The translations under genes and the position numbers were made by a program. A DNA stretch of 6,518 nucleotides from Clostridiaceae bacterium. GTDB taxonomy: Bacteria > Bacillota > Clostridia > Saccharofermentanales > UBA5734. The stretch spans positions 1-6,518 of the forward strand of contig JAAZFW010000535.1 of assembly GCA_012511525.1 (NCBI GenBank). The letters run 5' to 3'. Positions 1-6,054 of the stretch are shown piece after piece; position 1 is the stretch's first letter; the number at the start of each line of letters is the position of its first letter. Below the pieces are notes generated by a model that worked only from the letters and a program-made list of their open reading frames with translations, was not told where the DNA came from and did no database searches.

Positions 1-480
1 GCGCTGAAGCGCCAGATCGAGGGCCAGAGCAAAACGACGCTGGCGAACTGGGCGCTCGATTTCGCCGAGCGCGAGCTGCTGCCGGTCTGGATACGGCGCG
101 TTGTCCCGGAAGATCCGCGCCCGCAGCTATCGCTGGCCTTGGCCCGCGACTGGCTGGCCGGCCGCGTCAAGCTGGGTCCGGCCAAGACGGCTATCCTGGC
201 CTGCCACGCGGCCGCGCGCGAGAATGCGGCGGATCCTGCCGCGCAGGCGGCCGCCCGGGCGATCGGGCAATGCGCCGCTTCGATCCACTCGCCGCGGCAC
301 AGCATCGGGCTGGCACTGTATGGTGCGCTGGCCCTGGCTTATGACGAACTCGGCGCCGACGCGCCCTGGGTGTTGCTTGAACCTCGTGCAGCCGGCCATT
401 GCTCCCGGATGCTGGAAGCGCTGCGCGCCGTTTCGGTCGATGGCGAAACCAATCCTGCGGCCATCCGCTGGCCCTGTTGA
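1..480 (+). CDS. Imm-5-like putative immunity protein (5' end cut off)
   Basis: Frame 1 is open from the first base to the TGA at 478-480, giving 159 residues with the N-terminus missing. The protein is all-helical and rich in Ala, Arg and Trp. It opens with a NWALDFAERELLPVW stretch, then EDPRPQLSLALARDWLAGRV, then an ACHAAAREN helix, then SIHSPRHSIGLALYGALAL, and ends in IRWPC. This order (ALWAxxxAE-type helix, DxRPxxAIExxRxW-type helix, AHAAAREA-type helix, xxHxxGHALGAAxY-type helix, short WxC end) is what I know from proteins annotated as putative immunity protein with an Imm-5-like domain. That family is assumed to protect against a polymorphic toxin, but the activity is not established for most members. 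No toxin gene lies downstream; the upstream side is outside the window. An ATG at 139 exists but starts in the middle of the conserved domain, so it is not the true start. Confidence 0.72.
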   Translation, partial: ALKRQIEGQSKTTLANWALDFAERELLPVWIRRVVPEDPRPQLSLALARDWLAGRVKLGPAKTAILACHAAARENAADPAAQAAARAIGQCAASIHSPRHSIGLALYGALALAYDELGADAPWVLLEPRAAGHCSRMLEALRAVSVDGETNPAAIRWPC

Positions 481-507
481 CATTGACGTTGCGTTATCCC
501 TGATAAT
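477..507 (+). promoter_or_regulatory. Candidate promoter for the DUF2268 gene
   Basis: A perfect -35 hexamer TTGACA lies at 477-482, overlapping the stop codon of the preceding gene. A -10-like GATAAT (5 of 6 to consensus) lies at 502-507. The spacer is 19 bases, longer than the ideal 17, which lowers confidence. A second copy, TTGACG at 483-488, is only 13 bases from the same -10 and is less likely. Transcription would start near 513-515 and leave about a 40-base leader before the ATG at 553. Confidence 0.4.
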
Positions 508-519
508 CGGGTCAGGGCA

Positions 520-534
520 AACGGCCTGGCCGTT
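520..534 (+). promoter_or_regulatory. Interrupted palindrome just before the ribosome binding site of the DUF2268 gene
   Basis: AACGGCC-T-GGCCGTT is a perfect 7-base inverted repeat around a single T at 527. It sits between the candidate promoter and the Shine-Dalgarno AGAAGGGAG (535-543). As RNA it could form a 5-base stem with a 5-base loop; as DNA it has the form of a dimeric repressor operator. Its role is inferred only from position. Confidence 0.35.
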
Positions 535-552
535 AGAAGGGAGAACGCAAAG

Positions 553-1422
553 ATGAAGATTGATGTTTTGGACACAAACGCATGCTACCGGACCATGCTG
601 CGCCAGCCAGAGAATAAGCGCGATGCTTATTTTATACGCCAGATGCTGGATCCGTTCGCGCCGCTGTTCGCGATGACACAGCTGCCGATGAGTCCCAAGG
701 CCCTGGGCTGCCTGGCCTTGTCAGGCCGGGATGAGGAGGCCTTGCAGATGCTGGATCGACTGTCCCGGGCGGATGTCTGGACGAGCGCCGGAACCGCATG
801 CGCCCGTACCGGCAAAGCCTGCCGTGACGCGGGACTTCAGGTGCCGGATTCGCTGAAGCTTGGCATCCTGCTCGGCGACCCAGAACAACAATCGCTAAAC
901 GGAGGGTATACAGGTATCGGTTCGCTGCCAGGCTTTATCCTGATCATCGTGGCGCCCGATGCGGCAAATCTGGCAAAAATCCCCGCCTGTGTCGCACATG
1001 AATGCCACCACAACATCCTCTTTAACAATTTGACCTGGCATTTTATGGACGTGACGCTGCGCCAGTACCTGGCGATTGAAGGTCTCGCCGACAGTCTGGC
1101 TACATCGCTCTACGGCGCCGATTCGCTTGGCACCTGGGTGACGGGCGCCTCCGGGGAGGATCTGGCCCTGGCACGCGATGTGATCGGTGCCCATCTGGAT
1201 ACCGCAGGATTCATGGCGGTGCGTCCCTACATGTATGGCGATCACCCGATGATCCAATCGGACAAGGTGACGGGCATCCCTTATTGCGGCGGGTACGCCG
1301 TCGGATTCCATGCCGTCCAGGCCTGGCTTAACGTTAGCGGACAGACCGCGGCCGAGGCGACCCGGGCGTTTATCGACGGGGCCGATATCGTCGGGCAGTC
1401 GGGTTATTTTGGATCCGGCTGA
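553..1422 (+). CDS. DUF2268-family putative zinc-dependent protease
   Basis: The 289-residue product carries a zinc-metalloprotease signature: HECHH at residues 149-153 (H149, E150 and H153 form HExxH) and, 26 residues after E150, the IEGLADS segment with E176 as the likely third zinc ligand. The C-terminal GGYAVGFHAVQAWLN (246-260) and the final region containing FIDGADIVGQSGYF match the usual end of DUF2268 (YjaZ-like) proteins. The length is normal for the family. No signal peptide or membrane segment is visible, so it should be cytoplasmic. The family is predicted to hydrolyse peptides; substrates are unknown. The ATG at 553 is supported by AGAAGGGAG at 535-543 with 9 bases between. A promoter-like pair precedes it, and the YbaK-type gene follows after 60 bases, so the gene may head a three-gene unit. 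No key residue is missing, so it is probably an active hydrolase. Confidence 0.85.
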   Translation: MKIDVLDTNACYRTMLRQPENKRDAYFIRQMLDPFAPLFAMTQLPMSPKALGCLALSGRDEEALQMLDRLSRADVWTSAGTACARTGKACRDAGLQVPDSLKLGILLGDPEQQSLNGGYTGIGSLPGFILIIVAPDAANLAKIPACVAHECHHNILFNNLTWHFMDVTLRQYLAIEGLADSLATSLYGADSLGTWVTGASGEDLALARDVIGAHLDTAGFMAVRPYMYGDHPMIQSDKVTGIPYCGGYAVGFHAVQAWLNVSGQTAAEATRAFIDGADIVGQSGYFGSG

Positions 1423-1482
1423 CAAGAACGGCCTTTTGTGGCAAGATAGACACAACATGAACAGGGCGGAGGACGAAAAATC

Positions 1483-1950
1483 GTGTCAGCGGAACGTGTC
1501 AGAGACTATTTTCAAAGCCTGGGTATGGAAGATCGGATCATAAACTGCTCCGACTCGATCGCAACCGTCGCGCTGGCGGCGTGCGCGCTGGGCTGCGAAC
1601 AGGGCCGGATCGCCAAAACACTGGCCTTCGACGCCGGCGATAAGGTGATCCTGGTCGTCGCGGCCGGTGATGTCCGGGTCGACAACCGGAAATTCAAGGA
1701 GCAGTTTGCCGTCAAGCCCAGGATGCTGTCGCGCGAGGAGACCGAACCGCGCACGGGCCATCCGGCGGGCGGTGTCTGTCCGTTTGCCGTCGCGGCGGAG
1801 GCGGCCGTTTACCTGGATGTTTCGCTAAGGCGCTTCGCGACAGTTTTCCCCGCCTGCGGCAGCGCGAGCAGTGCCATCGAACTGAGATTGCCGGAACTTG
1901 AGCGGCATGCCCGGTCGTCCGGTTGGGTCGATGTCTGCAAGCCAGGCTGA
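1483..1950 (+). CDS. YbaK/EbsC-family aminoacyl-tRNA deacylase
   Basis: The 155-residue protein spans a complete YbaK/aminoacyl-tRNA-editing domain. Family landmarks are AKTLAF (residues 44-49), with K45 at the conserved lysine position, the DNRKFKEQF segment (67-75), and GHPAGGVCPF (92-101), the glycine-rich substrate-pocket motif. The C-terminal strand contains SSAIELRLPEL. Characterised members clear mischarged tRNA in trans, for example Cys-tRNA(Pro) in Haemophilus and E. coli YbaK; the exact tRNA and amino acid cannot be read from this sequence. The start is GTG at 1483, chosen because GGAGGA lies at 1468-1473, 9 bases upstream, and because the domain starts soon after. The next ATG in this frame (residue 15) would cut into the first helix. 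The DUF1835 gene begins 15 bases after the stop, so the two are probably co-transcribed. The protein should be cytoplasmic. Confidence 0.88.
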   Translation: MSAERVRDYFQSLGMEDRIINCSDSIATVALAACALGCEQGRIAKTLAFDAGDKVILVVAAGDVRVDNRKFKEQFAVKPRMLSREETEPRTGHPAGGVCPFAVAAEAAVYLDVSLRRFATVFPACGSASSAIELRLPELERHARSSGWVDVCKPG

Positions 1951-1965
1951 ACGGACGGAACGTCC

Positions 1966-2742
1966 ATGATCGATCTTCTGTTTGGAGAAAGCGCGGCCGG
2001 AGCCTTCAAGGCAGCGGCACGCTCGCTGGCGCAGCAGCCGGGAACGATCTGCCCCCTGACGCTGGCGCTGGACATCGGGCCCCTCGATGATCCGGATCCG
2101 GGCAGGGTGGCAGTGCTGCGCCGCCTGTTTTCGCCTTTTCCCGGCGCGGATGAAATCGTATCCGGCTTGGCCGATACCAATCGCAGGACACTGGCGCATC
2201 TCGGCGCGTGTCAAACCAGCGGGGAACCGGTTCGGATCTGGCTTAGCCCGAGTGACCCGGCTGAACGCTGCGGATTTTTGTTTGTCTGCCATTTGCTATC
2301 TGCGGCCCGGACTCCGCTCCGGGCTGTTTTTGTGCCGGAACCGTTTCTCTGCACCGGCGAAATCGCGCCGGAACAGTTTGCCAGACTGGTCCGTCTGGAG
2401 CAGCCGGTACCCGGGGAAACGATCGGGGCGGGCGAGAGGGACTGGCAGCGGCTGGTTGGGGAAAACGCGCCGCTGCGCGCCGTGGTCAACGGGCGCGTGG
2501 TGAGCGTGCCTTTAGATTTCTATGACTTCATCCTGCGCCGCGAAGCTCCCGGGATGGCGTTTCGCGCGGCCCAGCTGATCGGCAGAGCCCTGCGTGCCCT
2601 GCCGGGCGTCGGTGACGCCTGGCTGTATCTGCGCATGCAGGCGATGGTTGCGTCCGGCGAACTGGAACAGCTGGCGCCGCCCGGACCTGACCATCCGTAC
2701 AGCGGACTCTACCGGGTTGCGGACATGCGACCTGATTTATGA
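1966..2742 (+). CDS. DUF1835 and DUF3658 domain protein
   Basis: The 258-residue protein has two uncharacterised domains that commonly occur together in Bacillota. Residues 1 to about 125 fit DUF1835: the MIDLLFGESAAGAFKAAA start, then VRIWLSPSDPAERCGFLFVCHLL at about 88-110. Residues about 155-245 fit DUF3658: WQRLVGENAPLRAVVNGRV, then VPLDFYDFILRR, then a helix ending in LIGRAL, then GDAWLYLRMQAMVASGELE. No catalytic motif, signal peptide or membrane segment is evident, so no function can be given. The ATG at 1966 begins exactly at the family's usual N-terminus. Only a weak GGACGGAA (1953-1960) precedes it, so translation may depend on the YbaK-type gene 15 bases upstream. The last 6 bases (2737-2742) overlap the 3' end of the opposing racemase gene. 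Confidence 0.85.
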   Translation: MIDLLFGESAAGAFKAAARSLAQQPGTICPLTLALDIGPLDDPDPGRVAVLRRLFSPFPGADEIVSGLADTNRRTLAHLGACQTSGEPVRIWLSPSDPAERCGFLFVCHLLSAARTPLRAVFVPEPFLCTGEIAPEQFARLVRLEQPVPGETIGAGERDWQRLVGENAPLRAVVNGRVVSVPLDFYDFILRREAPGMAFRAAQLIGRALRALPGVGDAWLYLRMQAMVASGELEQLAPPGPDHPYSGLYRVADMRPDL

Positions 2743-3543
2743 CAGCGAGAGCGTCTGGACCGGCTCCAGCGCGATGTGGCCGCCGACCACAAGCGATGTG
2801 ATCTTCCCGTCCTGGCGCCGGACCTGCGCGGAGATGGTTCCGCCCGGCTGGCGGATGTCATAGGTGCACAGGCCGTCCGGCCGCGACCGGCAGAGCCAGG
2901 CGGCGACCGCGGCGCTGCCTGAGGCGCAGCTGTTCTCAAAGACGAGCGTGTCGGTGGCGCGCACATAGACGACCGGCTGCAGCTGGCGCCTGGGCACATC
3001 CAGGTAAAGCACACCGACGGCAGCAGACTGGAGCACGCGGCAAAGCTGGCTCGCGACGCGCTCGGGAGGCAGCTTGTCAGGCCGGCATCCGGGCAGCAGG
3101 GCATGCGCGATACCGGGAAAACGGACGACAACCGCCTGCGGGCAAAACGTGCGGTCAGACAGCGGGAAATTCTCATCGATCTGTTCCGGCAAAGGCATTT
3201 CTGCCCAGGCTGCCCCGTGCGCGAGATCGGTCGTGACCTGGAAGAGGCCGTTGCTGCCGGCAACTTCCACGGGGAAAACGGTTTCAGCGCGCAGATTGTT
3301 CTGCAGGGCGAACCAGGCGCCGGCACTGCGCAGGGCGTTGCCGCAGAATTCACCGCCCATCATGGCCAGGCGCAGAACGCCTCCCTGGCTTGGCGGCAGG
3401 ATGAAACCGACTTGCTCCGCGGCCAGATCCGGTATGGCCAGCAGCCGCCGGGCGACACCCGGACGGTCGGCCGGCGCGACCGGGTCGAGCACCAGCAGCG
3501 TGATGTTGCCGGCCGGGTCCGCGCGAACCACACGCAAGGTCAT
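2737..3543 (-). CDS. Diaminopimelate-epimerase-fold amino-acid racemase/epimerase, linked to an ABC importer
   Basis: The 268-residue product has the two-half layout of cofactor-independent DapF-type enzymes. Both catalytic cysteines are present: C67 in GGEFCGNALRS (63-73) and C206 in ENSCASGSAA (203-212). They are 139 residues apart, close to the 144 of E. coli DapF. The N-terminal AGNITLL (11-17) replaces the GNDF-type motif of housekeeping DapF. GNALR stands in place of GNGxR and SCASGS in place of ACGTGA/S, and a PGGTI segment (233-237) replaces the usual TGP region. So the catalytic machinery is intact but the substrate pocket probably differs. Such divergent members include the CntK histidine racemase of staphylopine synthesis. 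The ATG overlaps the ATPase stop (ATGA, 3540-3543) and has no good Shine-Dalgarno of its own, pointing to translational coupling with the transporter. The likely role is cytoplasmic inversion of the alpha-carbon of an imported amino acid. An annotation as lysine-pathway dapF would be doubtful. Confidence 0.82.
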   Translation of the reverse strand: MTLRVVRADPAGNITLLVLDPVAPADRPGVARRLLAIPDLAAEQVGFILPPSQGGVLRLAMMGGEFCGNALRSAGAWFALQNNLRAETVFPVEVAGSNGLFQVTTDLAHGAAWAEMPLPEQIDENFPLSDRTFCPQAVVVRFPGIAHALLPGCRPDKLPPERVASQLCRVLQSAAVGVLYLDVPRRQLQPVVYVRATDTLVFENSCASGSAAVAAWLCRSRPDGLCTYDIRQPGGTISAQVRRQDGKITSLVVGGHIALEPVQTLSLS

Positions 3544-4310
3544 GGCGCGGTCGGGGCATAGCGCTCCAGGAAGCGCCGGGTCCGCTCTTCCTGGGGCTTG
3601 CCGAAAACCTCGTCAGGCGTCCCCTGTTCGACCACGAGGCCGTCATCCATGAAATAGACCTTGTCGGCGACATGCTGGGCAAACTGCATTTCGTGGGTCA
3701 CGATGACCATCGTCATGTGCTCCTCGGTCAGGCTGCGGATCACCTTGAGGACCTCGCCGGTCAGTTCCGGATCCAAAGCCGAGGTCGGTTCGTCGAAAAA
3801 CAGGACCTCCGGCTTCATGGCCAGGGCGCGCACGATCGAGACCCGCTGCTGCTGGCCGCCGGAGAGCTGGTACGGGTAGCTGTCGGCCTTGTCTGCCAGA
3901 CCCATTTTAGAAAGCAGAGCACGGGCGTCCGCGTATGCCTCCTCTTTGTCGCGTTTCTGGACATGGATCAGGGGATCGATAACATTCTTGATCACGGAAT
4001 AATGAGGAAACAGGTTGAAATTCTGGAACACAAGTCCGAAATAACGGCGAATGCGTTTCAAATCGGCGGGCGAGCTGTATTGGACACGGCCTTCCGGACT
4101 GGTCCGGACGACGTAGTCGCCCAGGTAGTTGATCTCGCCTTCGTCGACCGTTTCCAGCAAGGTCGCGCAGCGCAGCAGGGTCGATTTCCCCGAACCGGAG
4201 GGCCCGATGATCGCAACGACCTCCCCCTTGGCGACCGTGACGGTGATGCCGCGCAAGACCTCCAGGCTGCCAAAGCTTTTACGGATGTTCGTGAGTTCCA
4301 AAACGTTCAT
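3540..4310 (-). CDS. Polar amino-acid ABC transporter ATP-binding protein (GlnQ/HisP type)
   Basis: The 256-residue ATPase has every expected motif: Walker A GPSGSGKST (36-44), Q-loop FQNFNLF (95-101, Q96), signature LSGGQQQR (149-156), Walker B LFFDEP (170-175) with the D-loop SALD (177-180), and the switch histidine H206 in VTHEM. The HxNLFPH-like stretch after the Q-loop and the HEM after the switch are typical of the polar amino-acid uptake subfamily. The segment at about 62-85, with a DLKRIRRYFG helix, resembles HisP-type members. It should dimerise on the cytoplasmic face of the permease and power import. The ATG at 4310 is set by GAGGTG at 4315-4320, close upstream. It lies 24 bases after the permease stop and overlaps the racemase start by 4 bases, so it is the third gene of a four-gene operon. 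Confidence 0.95.
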   Translation of the reverse strand: MNVLELTNIRKSFGSLEVLRGITVTVAKGEVVAIIGPSGSGKSTLLRCATLLETVDEGEINYLGDYVVRTSPEGRVQYSSPADLKRIRRYFGLVFQNFNLFPHYSVIKNVIDPLIHVQKRDKEEAYADARALLSKMGLADKADSYPYQLSGGQQQRVSIVRALAMKPEVLFFDEPTSALDPELTGEVLKVIRSLTEEHMTMVIVTHEMQFAQHVADKVYFMDDGLVVEQGTPDEVFGKPQEERTRRFLERYAPTAP

Positions 4311-4334
4311 CTGACACCTCGGTTCGCCTGGAAA

Positions 4335-5048
4335 CTACCTGAAATAGCCAAGGCTCTTTTCGGCCCGTTCCATGACATAGGCCATAATCAGGTTAAAAAG
4401 ATAATAGAAGATGCCGGCCACGACGAAGGGCACCAGCGTCGACTGGGAAGAGGAGATCTTGCGGGCCAGGGTGAACATTTCGGAATAGGAGATGGCGAAG
4501 GCAAGCGAGGTGTCCTTGACCAGCGTGATCACCTCGTTGGTGATGGAGGGCAGGATGCGCTTGATCACCTGCGGCAGGATGATCTTGAAAAACGTCTGCG
4601 GACGGGAGTAGCCGAGCACGGACGCTGCCTCGTACTGGCCGACCGGCATCGACTCGATACCGGATCGGTAGATCTCCGCGAAATAGGCGGCATAATTGAG
4701 CACGAAGCCGATGATCACGGCGGTAAACCGGTAGTTTTGGCCGATCGGGATCTTGAACAAGTAGTAAGGCCCGAAGTAGACGACCATCAGCTGCAGCATC
4801 AGGGGCGTGCCGCGCATCAGGGAAATGTAGAGCTTGACGAGCGTTTGCAGCGGGCGGAATCCGGCCAGGCCCTTGCGCAAGCGTCCGCTGCCTGCCGGGG
4901 CGAGCCCTTTCAGGGGTGCCCACTTGGACATGCGGCCGAAAGCGACGAAAAGACCCAGCGGCAGCGAGCCGATCAGGGTCAGGGCGAAGATCGCGATGGA
5001 CTTAAGCAGGCCGACGGCCAGCTGAATGATGATCGTTTCCAGGCTCAT
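4335..5048 (-). CDS. Polar amino-acid ABC transporter permease
   Basis: The 237-residue membrane protein belongs to the His/Glu/Gln/Arg permease family. Hydrophobic segments lie at roughly 8-38, 68-98, 107-126, around 180-195 and 204-226. The cytoplasmic coupling loop with the EAA motif is at about 140-160: E140-A-A, G146 and ILP at 157-159. LYISLMRGTPLMLQL (73-87) and NYAAYFAEIYRSGIESMP (118-135) are hallmark stretches of the family. Only one permease gene is present, so the channel is probably a homodimer. Residues about 44-65, rich in Gly, Ala, Lys and Arg, form a cytoplasmic loop that looks longer than in relatives I know, where the RMSK segment runs almost directly into the LYIS helix. 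The ATG at 5048 follows GAGGTGG (5053-5059). A 72-base gap with a hairpin separates it from the binding-protein gene. Confidence 0.93.
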   Translation of the reverse strand: MSLETIIIQLAVGLLKSIAIFALTLIGSLPLGLFVAFGRMSKWAPLKGLAPAGSGRLRKGLAGFRPLQTLVKLYISLMRGTPLMLQLMVVYFGPYYLFKIPIGQNYRFTAVIIGFVLNYAAYFAEIYRSGIESMPVGQYEAASVLGYSRPQTFFKIILPQVIKRILPSITNEVITLVKDTSLAFAISYSEMFTLARKISSSQSTLVPFVVAGIFYYLFNLIMAYVMERAEKSLGYFR

Positions 5049-5066
5049 CCGGCCACCTCGCGGTTC

Positions 5067-5099
5067 AAAATCAAAGGGCGGGCCAGAGCCCGCCCTCTG
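5067..5099 (-). terminator. Intercistronic hairpin after the binding-protein gene (partial terminator or mRNA stabiliser)
   Basis: Read on the minus strand, AGGGCGGGC, a 4-base loop TCTG and GCCCGCCCT form a perfect 9-base stem (5075-5096 with the loop at 5084-5087). With one G-T wobble it extends to 12 pairs, CAGAGGGCGGGC with GCCCGCCCTTTG. The bases that follow, TTTGATTTT, are T-rich but interrupted, so termination is probably incomplete. Its place between a binding-protein gene and its permease matches known ABC operons in which such a hairpin gives more binding protein than membrane subunits, by attenuation or by protecting the upstream mRNA. Confidence 0.75.
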
Positions 5100-5120
5100 C
5101 TGCGGTAAAGGTGCGATCGA

Positions 5121-5930
5121 TCAGTCGAACGCCTTCGGATAGACCAGGCTTTCCACCACCAGGCCCATCTCGGTGTAGTCGGCGGCGATGGCTTCCATGG
5201 TGCCGTCTGCGGCCATTTCCAGCAGGACGCCCTGAACGAGGTACATCGTCTCGGTGTTGCCCTTCAAAAAGCCGACGCCGTACTGCTCGGAGGCGATCGC
5301 CTCGTCGAGGATGGCGTAGCTGCCGGATTTGCTGGCCATATAGTAGTTGGCCACGCCGACATCGACCGCGATGGCGTCGACGGCGCCGGCGTCAAGCTCC
5401 ATATAGGCGCTGTTGTAGTCGGCGGTCTCCAGCAGCTTGGCGAAAGTCGCGGTCAGGTCTTTGCTGTCGCCTTCCAGGGCGGTCAAGGCAGATGATCCGG
5501 CCTGGGTGATGACGGTCTTGCCGGCCAGGTCGGCAAGCGTCTTGATGCCGCTGTCGGCACGTACGACCATCACGATGGAGTTGTCGTAGTAGCCGACGGT
5601 CCAGGTGTAGTCGTCTTCGCGCCCGTTGATCGTGAAGCCGTTCCAGATGCAGTTGATGTTGCCGGACTGCAGCTCGGCATCCTTGGAGTCCCAGGCGATG
5701 GCGACCTTTTCCATTTTCCAGCCCAGGCGTTCGCAGGCTTCCTCGGCCAGGGCCAGGTCGAACCCGTCGTAAGCACCGGCGTCGTCGATGTAGCCGAACG
5801 GCGGGTATTCCGCGTCAAAACCGACTTTAAGCGTGAATTGCTCGGTTTGTTCACCTTGGTTGTCCGCGGCACAGGAGACCAGGGACAGGACCATCAGGGC
5901 GATCAGGATAATAACAAGTCCTTTTTTCAT
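5121..5930 (-). CDS. Amino-acid ABC transporter substrate-binding lipoprotein
   Basis: The 269-residue protein starts with a lipoprotein signal peptide: KK at 2-3, a hydrophobic stretch to residue 16, and lipobox LVSC (17-20), with C20 the lipidated residue. A short acidic, Gln-rich linker follows. The family-3 solute-binding domain begins at VGFDAEYPPFGY (36-47), continues through GFDLALAEEACERLG (56-70) and IAWDSKDAELQSGNINCIWNG (78-98), and reaches the ligand-binding half with R104 in NGREDDYTW. That arginine normally holds the substrate carboxylate. D190 in AIAVDVGVANYY is the position that usually contacts the alpha-amino group. This points to an L- or D-amino acid; the side chain preference cannot be read. 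The mature protein would be anchored outside the cell membrane. The ATG at 5930 follows GGAGGA (5941-5946) with 10 bases between. It is the first gene of the importer operon. Confidence 0.95.
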   Translation of the reverse strand: MKKGLVIILIALMVLSLVSCAADNQGEQTEQFTLKVGFDAEYPPFGYIDDAGAYDGFDLALAEEACERLGWKMEKVAIAWDSKDAELQSGNINCIWNGFTINGREDDYTWTVGYYDNSIVMVVRADSGIKTLADLAGKTVITQAGSSALTALEGDSKDLTATFAKLLETADYNSAYMELDAGAVDAIAVDVGVANYYMASKSGSYAILDEAIASEQYGVGFLKGNTETMYLVQGVLLEMAADGTMEAIAADYTEMGLVVESLVYPKAFD

Positions 5931-5953
5931 GCTGTCGTGTTCCTCCGTGTTTC

Positions 5954-5981
5954 TAGCGTGCTTTAGCTTGATAGCGCGCTA
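5954..5981 (-). promoter_or_regulatory. Dyad/hairpin at the expected transcription start of the importer operon
   Basis: TAGCGCGCTA (5972-5981) is a perfect 10-base palindrome, and an imperfect direct copy, TAGCGTGCTT, lies 18 bases away at 5954-5963. On the minus strand the two ends can also pair as a leader hairpin: TAGCG with CGCTA, one C-A mismatch, then GCT with AGC, around a 10-base loop. The palindrome falls at about +1 to +10 of the predicted transcript, where a repressor would block initiation. Operator and leader hairpin are both possible; I recognise no known regulator's site. Confidence 0.45.
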
Positions 5982-5986
5982 ACGAA

Positions 5987-6015
5987 ATAATGCCACGCAC
6001 CGTGCCGGCTGTCAA
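5987..6015 (-). promoter_or_regulatory. Promoter of the amino-acid importer/racemase operon
   Basis: On the minus strand a perfect -35 TTGACA (6010-6015) is followed by exactly 17 bases and then a -10 CATTAT (5987-5992; 4 of 6 to consensus). TG sits one base before the -10, forming an extended -10 (TGG-CATTAT) that compensates for its weaker match. Transcription should start near 5980, giving about a 50-base leader to the ATG at 5930. This is the housekeeping-sigma pattern. Confidence 0.72.
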
Positions 6016-6054
6016 CCGGAATGTGTTTGGCCGGGCGGGGAAGAACGGGTAGGG

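Noticed and set aside
101..556. A 151-codon open frame on the + strand at the left edge
   Set aside because: It is an Arg/Pro/Trp-rich shadow of the Imm-5-like gene in another frame; the frame-1 protein matches a family and this one does not.
895..1458. A 187-codon open frame on the - strand
   Set aside because: It is antisense to the DUF2268 gene, which carries HExxH and a good ribosome binding site; no domain is recognisable in the antisense product.
1423..1482. A terminator or promoter between the DUF2268 and YbaK-type genes
   Set aside because: No stable hairpin with a T-run and no hexamer pair were found; only the GGAGGA ribosome binding site stands out.
2709..3353. A 214-codon open frame on the - strand
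   Set aside because: It is a frame-shifted shadow of the racemase, with a Ser/Arg/Pro-rich product and no domain.
2737..3543. Annotation as the housekeeping lysine-pathway dapF
   Set aside because: The cysteines fit, but the GNDF, GNGxR and ACGTGA-type motifs are altered and the gene is coupled to an importer, so a different substrate is more likely. Not excluded.
3672..5108. A 478-codon open frame on the + strand
   Set aside because: It lies antisense to the ATPase and permease, whose motifs are all intact. It is Gln/Asp/Gly-rich without any recognisable domain and is a codon-bias shadow of GC-rich genes.
6000..6054. A terminator after the pilin gene
   Set aside because: Only short CCGG self-complementary pieces are present, with no T-tract, and part of the region is the -35 element of the next operon.
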